A stretch of DNA of 64,000 nucleotides from Sutcliffiella halmapala (GCF_002019665.1 NZ_KV917375.1:3733445-3797444), one strand, 5' to 3'; counted from the first letter of the stretch, positions 1 to 9,134 are shown. Notes: generated by a model not told the origin, from the sequence alone. Numbers and translations: made by a program.

Positions 1-113
1 AAATCATTGATTATAACGAACAACTAGTACATTTAGATAAGCTAATAGATAGCTTTCAAAACTACCATAAATCAGAAAATGAATTTGACATTGAGCAACG
101 TGAAGAAGAATAA
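1..113 (+). CDS. C-terminal end of an unidentified protein (partial)
   Basis: An open frame runs from the window edge to a TAA at 111-113 and is followed at once by a terminator hairpin, which supports it as the real end of a gene. About 36 residues are visible; they are strongly charged, with a closing Glu-rich tail (EQREEE). No domain can be recognised from so short a piece, and the gene begins outside the window. Confidence 0.6.
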   Translation, partial: IIDYNEQLVHLDKLIDSFQNYHKSENEFDIEQREEE

Positions 114-120
114 ATAATCT

Positions 121-159
121 AAACACTTCCCTGATTCTTTGGGAAGTGTTTTTATTTTT
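121..159 (+). terminator. Rho-independent terminator of the upstream partial gene
   Basis: An 11-bp stem (AAACACTTCCC / GGGAAGTGTTT) with a 9-nt loop is followed by a T-rich run. It lies 8 bp after the stop codon of the partial gene. Confidence 0.85.
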
Positions 160-270
160 CCTTATCTATCTATTTTTAGTGCGATAGACACTCACAAACA
201 CCTACAACGGAGATCGGCGAGGAGTCCGAACAGAGGATAACCTATCTATTTTCAAGGGAGCCAGCAAACT

Positions 271-307
271 AAAAACCGGTCTATAGCATAGTTGCTACAG
301 ACCGGTT
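271..307 (-). terminator. Terminator downstream of the ABC exporter gene
   Basis: The inverted repeat AACCGGTCT / AGACCGGTT reads on the minus strand into a short T run (AAAAA at 271-275 on the plus strand). It lies directly after the stop codon of the exporter. Confidence 0.8.
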
Positions 308-310
308 AAC

Positions 311-2056
311 TTACACAATCTCTTGAATCGTAAATAAATGATAATAATTACCTTGCTTTTTCATTAATTCATCATGACTTCCTACTTCCACAATTTCTCC
401 ATGCTCCACTAAAACAATTCTACTTGCATGTGTAATCGTAGATAATCGGTGGGCCACAACAAAGGTTGTTCGATTGGCAGCTAAGAGTTCCAATGATTCT
501 TGTATGAGATGCTCGCTCTCAAGGTCTAGCGCGGATGTGGCTTCATCCATCACAAGGATGGGCGGATTTTTCAAGAACACACGAGCAATGGCCACACGCT
601 GCTTTTGACCACCTGAAAGCTTGACACCCCGCTCTCCGACTTTCGTATCATAGCCTTCTGGTAGGCTGGAAATAAACTCATGAGCATTTGCTGCTTTGGC
701 CGCTTCGATTATTTCTTCCATGGTTGCTTCTGGTTTCCCAAGAGCAATATTTTCTCGAACGGAATCACTGAACAAAATATTATCCTGCAGTACAATTCCG
801 ATTTGTTTACGAAGGGACTGTACAGTTACATCACGAATATCTACCCCATCTAACTTAATGCTACCACTCGTTACATCAAAAAATCTTGGAAGCAAGCTAA
901 CTAAAGTTGATTTTCCCCCCCCACTCATTCCAACAAGGGCAATCGTTTCTCCCTGCTTGACTTGCAACGTAATATTTTTCAACACATACGGTTCGTTTTC
1001 TTCATATTTAAAAGAAACGTTATCAAAATAAACATCTCCACGTGCTGTTTTACTGTTTTTTGCATTCGGTTTATCCGTGATATCGTACTCTTCATCTGCA
1101 AATTCAAACACACGATCCATAGATGCAAGGGATTGCGTTAAGGTGGTGGAAGAATTAATCAAACGTCTCAATGGATTGTAGAGTCTATCGATATATGCAA
1201 CAAACATAACCATCTCTCCAACTGTTAAGCCACCATTAATTACTTGGTAGCCAGCATATCCTATTACTAAGAGGGGTGCGATATCGGTTATCGTATTAAC
1301 CACTGCGAATGTTTTGGCATTCCAACTTGTATGCACAAGTGCTTTTGTTAAGAAATTTTTATTTTGTTTCTGGAATTGCTCCTGTTCATAGTCCTCAATC
1401 GCCATACTTTGAATGACAGGCATCCCTTGGACTCTTTCATGTAAATGACCTTGAACTTCTGCTAATGCTTGGGAGCGCACTCGAGTTAAATGTCTTAGAC
1501 GACTATAAAAATATTTGATTGAGAAACCATATAGAGGGAAAAGCATGATAGACACAAGTGTTAGTGTAAAATCCACTTGGAACATGATAACTATAACAAT
1601 AAGTATCGTTGCAAGGTCTAACCAAAAATTCATTAAGCCTGTAATGACAAAATTCTTTGTTTGTTCCACATCGTGTATTACTCTTGAGATAATTTCTCCA
1701 GCTCGGTTATTGGAATAATACCTCAAGCTTAATCGTTGAATGTGGTCAAATAACTTGTCCCGCAGATCATAAAGAATTTTACTTGCTGTCCATTGAGCGA
1801 AGTATTGTCTATAATACTCAATCGGTGGTCTAACAATTAAGAAAACTGCAAAAATAGTTCCCATAATTAGAAGTAATTCATTGGTTTTTTCTGTCGCTGA
1901 TCGACCATCTATAAGTAAAATATCATCCACAATATACTTCAATAATAAAGGAATTAATAAAGGCAGACCAAACTTTAACATTCCAATTGCAATGGTACCT
2001 ATTATTTGCCACCGATACGGTTTGACAAATTTCATGTACCTTTTAACACTACTCAA
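311..2056 (-). CDS. ygaD: ABC exporter, fused membrane and ATPase domains (YgaD-type)
   Basis: This 581-residue half-transporter resembles multidrug/lipid exporters of the MsbA/LmrA type. Residues 1-320 form the six-helix type-1 exporter membrane domain. The C-terminal ATPase has Walker A GMSGGGKST (about residue 380), signature LSGGQKQR, Walker B ILVMDEATS and the H-loop AHRLS. Such proteins act as homodimers in the cytoplasmic membrane; the substrate cannot be read from sequence. It sits next to a ygaC homologue as in B. subtilis, where the neighbour is ygaD. It has its own terminator, and another terminator separates it from ygaC, so it is probably transcribed alone. Full length for the family. 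Confidence 0.9.
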   Translation of the reverse strand: MSSVKRYMKFVKPYRWQIIGTIAIGMLKFGLPLLIPLLLKYIVDDILLIDGRSATEKTNELLLIMGTIFAVFLIVRPPIEYYRQYFAQWTASKILYDLRDKLFDHIQRLSLRYYSNNRAGEIISRVIHDVEQTKNFVITGLMNFWLDLATILIVIVIMFQVDFTLTLVSIMLFPLYGFSIKYFYSRLRHLTRVRSQALAEVQGHLHERVQGMPVIQSMAIEDYEQEQFQKQNKNFLTKALVHTSWNAKTFAVVNTITDIAPLLVIGYAGYQVINGGLTVGEMVMFVAYIDRLYNPLRRLINSSTTLTQSLASMDRVFEFADEEYDITDKPNAKNSKTARGDVYFDNVSFKYEENEPYVLKNITLQVKQGETIALVGMSGGGKSTLVSLLPRFFDVTSGSIKLDGVDIRDVTVQSLRKQIGIVLQDNILFSDSVRENIALGKPEATMEEIIEAAKAANAHEFISSLPEGYDTKVGERGVKLSGGQKQRVAIARVFLKNPPILVMDEATSALDLESEHLIQESLELLAANRTTFVVAHRLSTITHASRIVLVEHGEIVEVGSHDELMKKQGNYYHLFTIQEIV

Positions 2057-2177
2057 AAATATTCCTCCCTCTAAAGAAAAGTGCCGACGCCTTTAACTCG
2101 ACAATATGTAATTTTCTAAAAGCTATTAATAGTTTTTTCTTTTCCGATTGAAACATGTAGTAATTTTATATACAACA

Positions 2178-2221
2178 CAAAAAAAGGCCTGGCAAGTAAA
2201 TTTGTACCAGTCACCTTTTTT
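2178..2221 (-). terminator. Terminator of ygaC
   Basis: On the minus strand an imperfect stem (AAAAAGGTGACTGG against CCAGGCCTTTTTTT) ends in a T run, starting about 15 bp after the ygaC stop codon. Confidence 0.65.
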
Positions 2222-2235
2222 ATACGCCATAATTA

Positions 2236-2766
2236 TTATCCTTGGTAAGTTAAATAACGTTCATACCATAAGTCGATAAAGTCTGGTGCAAAAGGACCTT
2301 TTCTTTGTCTAATCCATGAAATTAACGTGTTTACGTTACTTCTAAGTATTTTATCGATCACATCCGGATACTTCATTTCATTTCGATGCTTCTCATACTC
2401 ATCTTCATCTAATAAAATAAATGTCATATCTGGGAATACTTTTATATCTAAATCATAATCAATATATTTTACTGCTTCGTCATCAGCAATGAATGGGGAG
2501 CTTATATTGCAATAATAATAAACACCGTCTTCCCTAATCATGCCAATTATATTAAACCAATGTCTAGCATGGAAATAACAAATTGCAGGCTCCCTCGTAA
2601 TCCAAGTTCTTCCATCCGATTCGGTTACAATTGTTTTATCGTTTCCACCAATAACAAGGTTTTGCGTCCCTTTTAACACAGTAGTTTCATCCCATACTCT
2701 GTGGATTAGGCCATTGTGTTTATAACTATGTATTTGTATTGTTTCTCCTTCTTTGGGACAACCCAT
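2236..2766 (-). CDS. ygaC: Nucleoside tri-/diphosphate phosphatase, DUF402 (Ntdp/YgaC)
   Basis: A 176-residue protein of the DUF402 family, matching from memory the YgaC/Ntdp group. Characterised members are soluble enzymes that hydrolyse nucleoside tri- and diphosphates. Family hallmarks visible here are the N-terminal [13 protein letters not shown], the central [26 protein letters not shown], the [13 protein letters not shown] metal-binding acidic stretch, and a C-terminal [16 protein letters not shown]. Length is normal. The ATG is preceded by a purine-rich GGGGAGAAGG. Its position between ygaD and ygaB/sspE is as in B. subtilis. Confidence 0.9.
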   Translation of the reverse strand: MGCPKEGETIQIHSYKHNGLIHRVWDETTVLKGTQNLVIGGNDKTIVTESDGRTWITREPAICYFHARHWFNIIGMIREDGVYYYCNISSPFIADDEAVKYIDYDLDIKVFPDMTFILLDEDEYEKHRNEMKYPDVIDKILRSNVNTLISWIRQRKGPFAPDFIDLWYERYLTYQG

Positions 2767-2855
2767 CCTTCTCCCCTTCTTTCATTTTTTGCCGCCTCGT
2801 CTCAAAAAAAGCAACCTTTTTAATCATTATAACGGTATCTGGTAGATTTTAAAAC

Positions 2856-2894
2856 AAAAGAGCCATCTTTCTCTTCAGAAGACCGCTCTTTTTT
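2856..2894 (-). terminator. Terminator downstream of ygaB
   Basis: The stem AAAAGAGC / GCTCTTTT has an inner TCTTCT/AGAAAGA extension. It lies 6 bp after the ygaB stop and reads into T-rich sequence on the minus strand. Confidence 0.75.
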
Positions 2895-2899
2895 AAATA

Positions 2900-3151
2900 T
2901 TATAACGTTCCCTGAGTATTATAGGAACGTATTGCTTCCACTGTTTGTGATTCGAAAACTAACTGAATATCATTTAATTCTTTTTTCATGATTTGAATAT
3001 CCTTCTTTAGATCCTGAAGTTTTGCAGCCTCCTCTTGTAATTGCTTGAGCTGCTGCTCAGCTTGCTGGCATCTTTCTATTTCAGACTGTAAAAACAATAG
3101 TCTGTCCATTGTCTTTAACTGCTCCGCTACTGCCATATCGAATTTATCCAT
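2900..3151 (-). CDS. ygaB: Small coiled-coil protein YgaB
   Basis: An 83-residue, highly charged protein that is predicted to be almost wholly coiled coil: Leu/Ile at heptad spacing through residues 10-70, rich in Gln, Glu and Lys, no signal peptide and no membrane segment. Placement between sspE and ygaC matches the B. subtilis ygaB locus. The function of YgaB is not known to me. The ATG follows an AGGAAGGAAG-type ribosome binding site (minus strand), and the gene has its own terminator. Confidence 0.8.
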   Translation of the reverse strand: MDKFDMAVAEQLKTMDRLLFLQSEIERCQQAEQQLKQLQEEAAKLQDLKKDIQIMKKELNDIQLVFESQTVEAIRSYNTQGTL

Positions 3152-3348
3152 ACTTCTTCCTCCTTACCTAACTAAACCTTCTTCTATATATCATTCTTTT
3201 CTTAACCTACAATCCCTTTGACAACATCTGTAGACCTATTAGAACTTTTGTCGATTGATTTTGTAAGAGATGTTTCATTGGATGGTTAGGGACTGGATTG
3301 TTGGTGAGTACTTAGAGGTTTTGATGGGAGAACTGTCGATAGATAATA

Positions 3349-3385
3349 GAAAAGCACTCCCTATCGGTAGGATAAGGAGTGCTTT
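3349..3385 (-). terminator. Terminator of sspE
   Basis: A 10-bp perfect stem AAAGCACTCC / GGAGTGCTTT, 13 bp after the sspE stop codon. It could serve either strand. Confidence 0.85.
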
Positions 3386-3398
3386 GTTGTGAAGCTTA

Positions 3399-3596
3399 TT
3401 AGTTTTGTTGATTTTGTTGGTTTTTTTGCGCTTGAGATTGAGCGTTTTGTTGTTTTACTTCTTGTGCGTTTGTTTCACTTCCGAACTCAGCACCATATTG
3501 TTGTTGGTGGTTTTGAGCGTTTTGTTGTTTCACTTCTTGGATATTTGTACCAGAAGCAGTTTTACCTGCTTGATTTTGTTGGTTGTTGTTTGCCAT
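3399..3596 (-). CDS. sspE: Gamma-type small acid-soluble spore protein
   Basis: A 65-residue protein made almost only of Asn, Gln, Ala, Lys and Ser, with two imperfect repeats around EVKQQNAQ, the pattern of gamma-type SASPs. These are stored in the spore core as an amino-acid reserve and are degraded by the Gpr protease on germination. A Gpr-like recognition stretch (YGAEFGSETN) sits between the repeats. The strong ribosome binding site GGAGGTGAT precedes ATG. Transcription in the forespore is expected from the family; no convincing sigma-G promoter was identified here. Confidence 0.95.
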   Translation of the reverse strand: MANNNQQNQAGKTASGTNIQEVKQQNAQNHQQQYGAEFGSETNAQEVKQQNAQSQAQKNQQNQQN

Positions 3597-3678
3597 CGTT
3601 TATCACCTCCACGAAATTAAGATAACCAAGAGGTAATAAAACTATGACAAAAAAATAAAAATTTCTTTTTGTATAAAT

Positions 3679-4443
<765 letters not shown>

Positions 4444-4561
4444 TTATGTATAAAAACTAATTTAATATATATCAGTATAGTCTTATTTGTTTCATCGAAC
4501 AATAATTGGGTAGATTTTTAGTAAAGAGAGACAGAGTTCATGAAAAGGAGGAGGGATAGAT

Positions 4562-4786
4562 ATGTACGTCGGTAGAGATATGACCGAATTATCCATGATG
4601 ACGAAAAAAGACTGGCAAGACAGTGAATTAGCCTATTTCCACCACTCGCTACAGCAAATGGTTCCCTATCTAAATGTAGAGGGACAAAGCATCCATAGAG
4701 AAATAGTCGAAGAAATTGAAGCAAGGGGTGGTCTAAAACGCAGTGAGGCTGATTATACCCATGGAACAAGAATGAGCTACGACTGA
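4562..4786 (+). CDS. yfhS: Small conserved protein, YfhS-like
   Basis: A 74-residue soluble protein without signal or membrane segment, preceded by a very strong AAGGAGGAGGG. It has no recognisable enzymatic motif; aromatic and acidic residues dominate (DWQDSELAYFHH) and it ends in an Arg/Tyr-rich tail. The name rests on position between fabL and mutY, as in B. subtilis. Transcribed opposite to both neighbours and closed by a shared terminator. Function unknown. Confidence 0.7.
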   Translation: MYVGRDMTELSMMTKKDWQDSELAYFHHSLQQMVPYLNVEGQSIHREIVEEIEARGGLKRSEADYTHGTRMSYD

Positions 4787-4796
4787 TTTCCACGAA

Positions 4797-4830
4797 TAAA
4801 AAGGATCCACCATTATGGTAGATCCTTTCC
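4797..4830. terminator. Convergent terminator between yfhS and mutY
   Basis: The inverted repeat AAAGGATC-ACC / GGT-GATCCTTT is flanked by A and T runs, so it can act for both converging genes. Confidence 0.85.
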
Positions 4831-4834
4831 GTTA

Positions 4835-5938
4835 TTATTCTTCTTTTTTATATTTCTTCCACATATTCTGATGAGATACAGGGAAAGCAAATTCCTTTAA
4901 CTCTTCTTCGGAAACTACTACAACGTCATTACGATTAATGGATTGTCCTTTAAATTTCCCTACATATACATTAATATCCCAGACAAGATGGGAGAATACA
5001 TGACGAATATCACAAAGATACTCATGCATCTCAACTTCAAGACCATATTCCGTTTTCATGAAGCTTTGTAATTGTTGCTTTGGGGTACCTAGCTCCTCCA
5101 CTTTAGAAAAATTAGGGAATTCCCATAAATTCGCAAGTAGACCTTCACTTGGTCTTTTTCGAATTAAATAATTGTTATTTTCATCCAAAAAAATACCGGC
5201 AACCAAGGAAACTTGTTTGGTGGCTTTCTTTTTTGTTTTCACAGGAAGTTCACGTTGAACTCCCTCTTGAAAAGCCCGGCAATGCTCCTGAACTGGACAC
5301 AGCATACAGGATGGTGAAGTGGGAGTACAGACAATAGCCCCAAGCTCCATTAGGCCTTGGTTAAAAAATGATGGATTATCTTTTGAGATTAAATCACGTA
5401 TTACTGCTTCAAAAAGCTTTCTTGTTTTTGGTTTTGCGATATCTTCTCGTATTAGTAACACCCTAGATAGTACACGCATAACATTTCCATCTACAGCTGG
5501 CTCTGGGACTCCATATGCAATACTTAAAATCGCGCCCGTTGTGTAAGGTCCGACACCTTTCAACGAGGAAATTTCTTCTACATTATTTGGAACAATACCT
5601 TCGTAACGCTCGTGAACTTCCCGTACAGCACTTTGTAAATTTCGTGCTCGAGAATAGTATCCTAACCCCTCCCACGCCTTTAGTACTCTATCCTCGTTTG
5701 CATTCGCTAAACTTTCAATGTTTGGGAACTGCTCGATAAAGGAATTAAAATAAGGTATAACCGTATCAACCTTTGTTTGTTGGAGCATAATCTCAGAAAC
5801 CCAAACTTTATATGGATCCTGATCTTTTCTCCATGGTAAATCTCTTTGCTCTTGGATGAACCAATTTATTAAATCGTTGCAAAATCCATCTACCTTGAAA
5901 TTCTTAAGCAACTCATGCTGTGTAATATTTTTATTCAA
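4835..5938 (-). CDS. mutY: A/G-specific adenine glycosylase MutY
   Basis: A 367-residue base-excision repair enzyme that removes adenine mispaired with 8-oxoguanine. The N-terminal half is the HhH-GPD glycosylase: catalytic Glu49 in SEIMLQQTK, helix-hairpin-helix [11 protein letters not shown], catalytic Asp150 in PAVDGNV, and four iron-sulfur Cys (204, 211, 214, 220; spacing C-x6-C-x2-C-x5-C). Residues after about 240 form the Nudix-like 8-oxoG recognition domain. The start is TTG with GGAGG upstream. A small unknown gene lies 15 bp upstream and may be cotranscribed. Confidence 0.95.
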   Translation of the reverse strand: MNKNITQHELLKNFKVDGFCNDLINWFIQEQRDLPWRKDQDPYKVWVSEIMLQQTKVDTVIPYFNSFIEQFPNIESLANANEDRVLKAWEGLGYYSRARNLQSAVREVHERYEGIVPNNVEEISSLKGVGPYTTGAILSIAYGVPEPAVDGNVMRVLSRVLLIREDIAKPKTRKLFEAVIRDLISKDNPSFFNQGLMELGAIVCTPTSPSCMLCPVQEHCRAFQEGVQRELPVKTKKKATKQVSLVAGIFLDENNNYLIRKRPSEGLLANLWEFPNFSKVEELGTPKQQLQSFMKTEYGLEVEMHEYLCDIRHVFSHLVWDINVYVGKFKGQSINRNDVVVVSEEELKEFAFPVSHQNMWKKYKKEE

Positions 5939-5953
5939 AATAAACCTCCGGGA

Positions 5954-6271
5954 TTAACTTGTAATTTTTAAACCGATATATTGAATTTTACCAACTTTTA
6001 GATCCATACACTCAGAAAGTTCTTGAAATACTTGATGTCTGGAAGAACTCCTTAACTTTTTTAAAGCAAAGTAATGAGATTCACTAGGTAAGAAAAAGGA
6101 CTCAGTATAATAAGTGATACCTTTCTTATAGGACGTTTTGGTCCACTTAATTTCTTTAGCACCTATTTCTTTCATGATATTAAGAACATGTTTCATCGTT
6201 TGCTCATACTTTTGTATGACATTATCTTTTATAGGATATTCAATGAAAATATGCAACCGTTTTGTTATCAT
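5954..6271 (-). CDS. Small conserved protein of unknown function next to mutY
   Basis: A 105-residue soluble, basic protein (begins MITKRLHIFIEYP). Beta-strand-like and amphipathic stretches alternate, possibly an alpha/beta ferredoxin-like fold, but no family is recognised. The ATG at 6269-6271 is chosen because AAGGGGTG lies just upstream; the longer frame to 6337 runs into a dispersed repeat. Its stop is 15 bp before the mutY start, so it is probably the first gene of a two-gene unit. Confidence 0.7.
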   Translation of the reverse strand: MITKRLHIFIEYPIKDNVIQKYEQTMKHVLNIMKEIGAKEIKWTKTSYKKGITYYTESFFLPSESHYFALKKLRSSSRHQVFQELSECMDLKVGKIQYIGLKITS

Positions 6272-6289
6272 GTTTGAAAACACCCCTTT

Positions 6290-6450
6290 TGAACAAACTA
6301 ATAAGAAAAGCGGATGTGGCTTGGTCAGCTCCGACAAGCATAAGACAGGTTTCCGTAAGAGGTCGACTTTTACCTCTGAAGGAAAGATGACTTATGACTC
6401 GAGGAGCTAGCCACTGGAGCTAGACAATAAGAAAAGCGGATGTGGCTCGG
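6290..6450. repeat. bcr-like dispersed repeat with flanking half copy
   Basis: The stretch holds AAGAAAAGCGGATGTGGC, CTCCGACAAGCATAAGAC, GACTTATGACTCGAGGAGC and GGAGCTAGAC, then repeats its first 20 bases from about 6429. The same blocks in the same order occur at 22083-22211. This is the style of bcr repeats known in the Bacillus cereus group (recalled, not searched). The region carries no convincing gene. Confidence 0.7.
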
Positions 6451-6489
6451 TAGAATTAAATACATCCAAAACAAAAAGGAGGGAGACCA

Positions 6490-7473
6490 TTGGATACTGG
6501 AACACATGTGGTGATGGGTCTAGCTATCGGATCGATGGCGACCATCGATCCTTATGTTGCTAGTAGCCCCGAAACAGCTACTGCTATCATGATTGGAGCA
6601 ATAATTGGATCGCAGGCTCCTGACTTAGATACCATCTTGAAGTTAAAAAATAATGCTAAATATATCCGAAACCATCGGGGAATTACGCACTCTATACCTG
6701 CAATATGTCTATGGCCACTAGGAATTGTCGCAGCAATTTACGCCTTTATTCCGGATGCAAATTTACTCCATCTATGGATTTGGACATTTTTGGCCGTAGT
6801 CCTGCATGTTTTTGTCGACATTTTTAACGCTTATGGGACACAAGCCCTTCGTCCCTTTACAAAAAAATGGATTGCTCTTGGAATTATTAATACCTTTGAT
6901 CCCATAATATTTGGTTTGCATATAGTCGGCCTCGTCCTATGGGGATTTGGGCTACATGCTGGATATACTTTTTTAGCGATATATGTCGTTCTTATTGGCT
7001 ATTACATTCTACGATACCAAATGCAGCAAAAAGTGCTACGCCAAGTGAGAACAGTGGTTCCTAACGTTACCAATACCATAATCTCTCCAACTATTCACTT
7101 TAATCAGTGGCATCTGGCCATTACTGCTGAAGGAAGTTTTTATGTTGCAAGATCTGTGAAGAATCAAATTATCATTCATGATACATTTGAAAAGGTACCA
7201 CTACCTGAAAATGCAATGATCGAAGCAGCAAAACTTGATGATAATGTTTCCGCCTTTTTATCGTTTTCGCCTGTATATCGATGGGAAATGGAAGAATATG
7301 ATGACCACTATGAGGTCCGATTCATCGACCTTCGTTATCGAAGCAAAGAAGAATACTACCCATTTGTTGCGGTCGTACAGCTAGATTTAGATCTCCATAT
7401 CCTAAGCTCTTATACCGGCTGGATATTTAGCGAGGAAAAGTTAAGACAAAAATTAGATATCATTCCAAATTAA
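6490..7473 (+). CDS. yfhP: Membrane metal-dependent hydrolase, DUF457 (YfhP)
   Basis: A 327-residue integral membrane protein of the YdjM/YfhP (LexA-binding inner-membrane hydrolase-like) family. Residues 1-190 hold four to five hydrophobic segments and two family signatures: SQAPDLDTI and NHRGITHS, whose His and Asp residues probably bind metal. The C-terminal 130 residues form a soluble domain. B. subtilis YfhP is reported to affect expression of the neighbouring yfh genes; its biochemical activity is not established. The start is TTG with AAGGAGGG upstream. A second, shorter DUF457 protein lies at 33143-33769. Confidence 0.85.
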   Translation: MDTGTHVVMGLAIGSMATIDPYVASSPETATAIMIGAIIGSQAPDLDTILKLKNNAKYIRNHRGITHSIPAICLWPLGIVAAIYAFIPDANLLHLWIWTFLAVVLHVFVDIFNAYGTQALRPFTKKWIALGIINTFDPIIFGLHIVGLVLWGFGLHAGYTFLAIYVVLIGYYILRYQMQQKVLRQVRTVVPNVTNTIISPTIHFNQWHLAITAEGSFYVARSVKNQIIIHDTFEKVPLPENAMIEAAKLDDNVSAFLSFSPVYRWEMEEYDDHYEVRFIDLRYRSKEEYYPFVAVVQLDLDLHILSSYTGWIFSEEKLRQKLDIIPN

Positions 7474-7540
7474 AAAAAAGAGGAACTAGCCTACGTGACT
7501 AGACAATAACCAACACAGAGAAGTCTCCCCAAAATACATT

Positions 7541-7575
7541 ACCCGATCCTTTTAATAAAAAGATCGGGTATTTTC
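7541..7575. terminator. Terminator between yfhP and yfhJ
   Basis: The stem ACCCGATC / GATCGGGT with flanking A and T runs lies between two convergent genes. Confidence 0.85.
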
Positions 7576-7581
7576 ATTTCA

Positions 7582-7860
7582 TTAGTGAGAAAAAAAATCA
7601 TCTCCATCTAATAAATGCTTGTACTTCGGATTGTTAGAAAGGAATTGATGAAGTGATTCGCCATGGCGTTCAATAATCCCTGATACCATACGTTCAGTCA
7701 TTTCCTTCCCTTTATATTTATACCCTGCTCTCGCATAAGTACTTTCAAAATCCTCCCATAAATGCTCTACCCAGGTTCTCGCTTTTTCATAAGAGAGAGC
7801 AGGGTTTTTCTCTAGGAGTTGATCAGTTAATCGTTCAAAATATTTATCCATTTTGTTCAC
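7582..7860 (-). CDS. yfhJ: YfhJ, WVELL-family protein
   Basis: A 92-residue soluble protein. The stretch ARTWVEHLWEDFESTYARAG corresponds to the motif that names the WVELL family; the YKGKEMTERMV segment also fits YfhJ. It is mostly helical, acidic, and has no signal peptide. Function unknown. It sits beside sspK, as in B. subtilis. Confidence 0.8.
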   Translation of the reverse strand: MNKMDKYFERLTDQLLEKNPALSYEKARTWVEHLWEDFESTYARAGYKYKGKEMTERMVSGIIERHGESLHQFLSNNPKYKHLLDGDDFFSH

Positions 7861-7929
7861 CTCATATGGTTTGTTTTCACTTTTCTTATCATCACATAAT
7901 TTGGGGTGATAAATCCAATAATATATATA

Positions 7930-7973
7930 GGTGCCTGACTCCTACTGCTTTAAAGCAGTAGGAGTCAGGCACC
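7930..7973. repeat. Perfect 22+22 palindrome upstream of sspK (GTGCCTGAC family)
   Basis: A perfect inverted repeat begins GGTGCCTGACTCC and has no loop; its centre is TTTAAA. It belongs to a dispersed family seen at least six more times in the window. Unlike most copies it lies in a divergent intergenic region, ending 33 bp before the sspK start, where a terminator is not expected. Confidence 0.9.
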
Positions 7974-8006
7974 ACAGCAATGCAATGATTGTAGGAGGCG
8001 ATTCGT

Positions 8007-8174
8007 TTGAGGAATAAAGCTAAGGGCTTTCCATATCCAAATGACAACAAGTTTGATCAAGGGGAAAACATGGAAAAAGCGGATTATGCATCGAAACGCG
8101 CAAATGGAACGATTAACACGCATCCCCAAGAGCGTATGCGTGCCTCTGGCGCAAAGGAAGATATCACCTATTAA
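8007..8174 (+). CDS. sspK: Small acid-soluble spore protein K
   Basis: A 55-residue protein beginning [15 protein letters not shown] after a TTG start (ribosome binding site GTAGGAGGCG). It contains [20 protein letters not shown] and RASGAK, diagnostic of the SspK family of minor SASPs. It is hydrophilic, without membrane or signal segments. Expected to be made in the forespore. A palindrome just upstream may affect its transcript. Confidence 0.9.
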   Translation: MRNKAKGFPYPNDNKFDQGENMEKADYASKRANGTINTHPQERMRASGAKEDITY

Positions 8175-8202
8175 ATTTTTTCTACTATAGGAGGGTCTTA
8201 CA

Positions 8203-8373
8203 TTGGGCAAACAATCAGGCAGAGCTTTTTATAACAACCGTTTTGTCACGAAAGAGAATCCTTTTCCACAACCGTTTGCTAGCGCTAAACACGCCTACCA
8301 TCAAGTAAACGGGCAAACATCACAAGCTCAGAACACTCAGATTTTGGAAGTAATGACCAGAAAGAGATCTTAA
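8203..8373 (+). CDS. Small protein resembling the YpzG family
   Basis: A 56-residue protein starting at TTG with GAGGG upstream. The C-terminal half, HAYHQVNGQTSQAQ followed by ILEVMTRKRS, recalls the small YpzG-like proteins of Bacillus. Very hydrophilic, rich in Gln, Asn and basic residues. It follows sspK by 28 bp, so cotranscription during sporulation is plausible, and the pair ends at a strong terminator. Function unknown. Confidence 0.7.
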   Translation: MGKQSGRAFYNNRFVTKENPFPQPFASAKHAYHQVNGQTSQAQNTQILEVMTRKRS

Positions 8374-8376
8374 CGT

Positions 8377-8410
8377 AAAAAGCAAAGAGGGTTACTCCTC
8401 TTTGCTTTTT
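8377..8410. terminator. Terminator after the sspK unit, shared with yfhH
   Basis: A 14-bp perfect stem AAAAAGCAAAGAGG / CCTCTTTGCTTTTT with a 6-nt loop lies between convergent genes. Confidence 0.9.
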
Positions 8411-8412
8411 GC

Positions 8413-8739
8413 TTATTCATTCTTCATTAACATCGAAATAGGTAAGCCTTCTTCTTCCTTACTTATCTCTTCACCGTACACTCTATTTCCCCAAGCGAAA
8501 ACTCCGTTCATATAATCAATTTTAAAGAAAACACCTGGGTCTCCTTCTAGTTCATATATATCACCTGGTTTATAATCATCAGGATTTAACATATAAGCCT
8601 TTGCCATCGTTATTTTTCTTTCCAATACGGCAAACTCATTGACGATTCCTAGTTGCTCAGCTTTTCTTGCTTTTTCTTTGAGTGTTGCTATCTCTTGATG
8701 TAATTCATGTGCAGTCATCTGACTATAACGTTTTTCCAC
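8413..8739 (-). CDS. yfhH: YfhH, DUF1811 protein
   Basis: A 108-residue protein. Residues 1-50 are a helical coiled-coil-like region (HELHQEIATLKEKARKAEQ); residues 55-108 form a small beta-rich domain (KPGDIYELEGDPGVFF, YMNGVFAWG). This is the DUF1811/YfhH architecture. The start is GTG with GGGGGAAGG upstream. Function unknown. It lies near recX as in B. subtilis, but here a lactate permease and a dehydrogenase gene separate the two. Confidence 0.85.
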   Translation of the reverse strand: MEKRYSQMTAHELHQEIATLKEKARKAEQLGIVNEFAVLERKITMAKAYMLNPDDYKPGDIYELEGDPGVFFKIDYMNGVFAWGNRVYGEEISKEEEGLPISMLMKNE

Positions 8740-8967
8740 TTACCTTCCCCCTACTACATTTACATAACTCAAGAATAGCATGCTTTAAAAGAAAAACAAA
8801 TCTTAAAAACCTCCTCTATCAAAGCTCCTCATTAGTTCGAGACTAAAACAGAAATCAACAGGATGTTTAACTGGCCACCCAATTTTTAAGGTAGACACCA
8901 TGCAATGAAAAGAAAAATCGCACCATGGATAATAAAAAAGTGGACCGCTGAGTATCCCCCGTCCCCC

Positions 8968-9100
8968 CTGATGATTGTAGTGCAAGGCGTGAGACTCCTG
9001 CGGTAATGCGAGTCGAAGGGAGACCCCGCAGGCGCATAGCGCCGAGGAGGCTCCCAAAACCGCCCGCGGAAAGCGAACGCCTGGCACGGAAATCATCAGG
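8968..9100. repeat. GC-rich dispersed element with terminal inverted repeats (copy 1)
   Basis: A 133-bp GC-rich block bounded by the inverted repeat CCTGATGATT / AATCATCAGG. The core holds GACTCCTGCGG, GAGACCCCGCAGGCG, GCCGAGGAGGCTCCC and CGCGGAAAGCGAACGC. A second copy lies at 18660-18781. Both stand out sharply from the AT-rich surroundings. The open frame through this copy is a by-product of its composition. The rest of the 8740-9134 gap shows no gene. Confidence 0.85.
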
Positions 9101-9134
9101 GTCTTCAAAGATGTCCTTTTATTTTCAGACTAGG

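Noticed and set aside
6272-6337. N-terminal extension of the small gene next to mutY
   Set aside because: It runs into the bcr-like repeat and lacks a ribosome site, while ATG 6271 has AAGGGGTG upstream.
8803-9108. 101-residue frame on the minus strand
   Set aside because: It lies across the GC-rich repeat, has no ribosome site and no family resemblance; the second repeat copy gives a different frame (18603-18842), also rejected.
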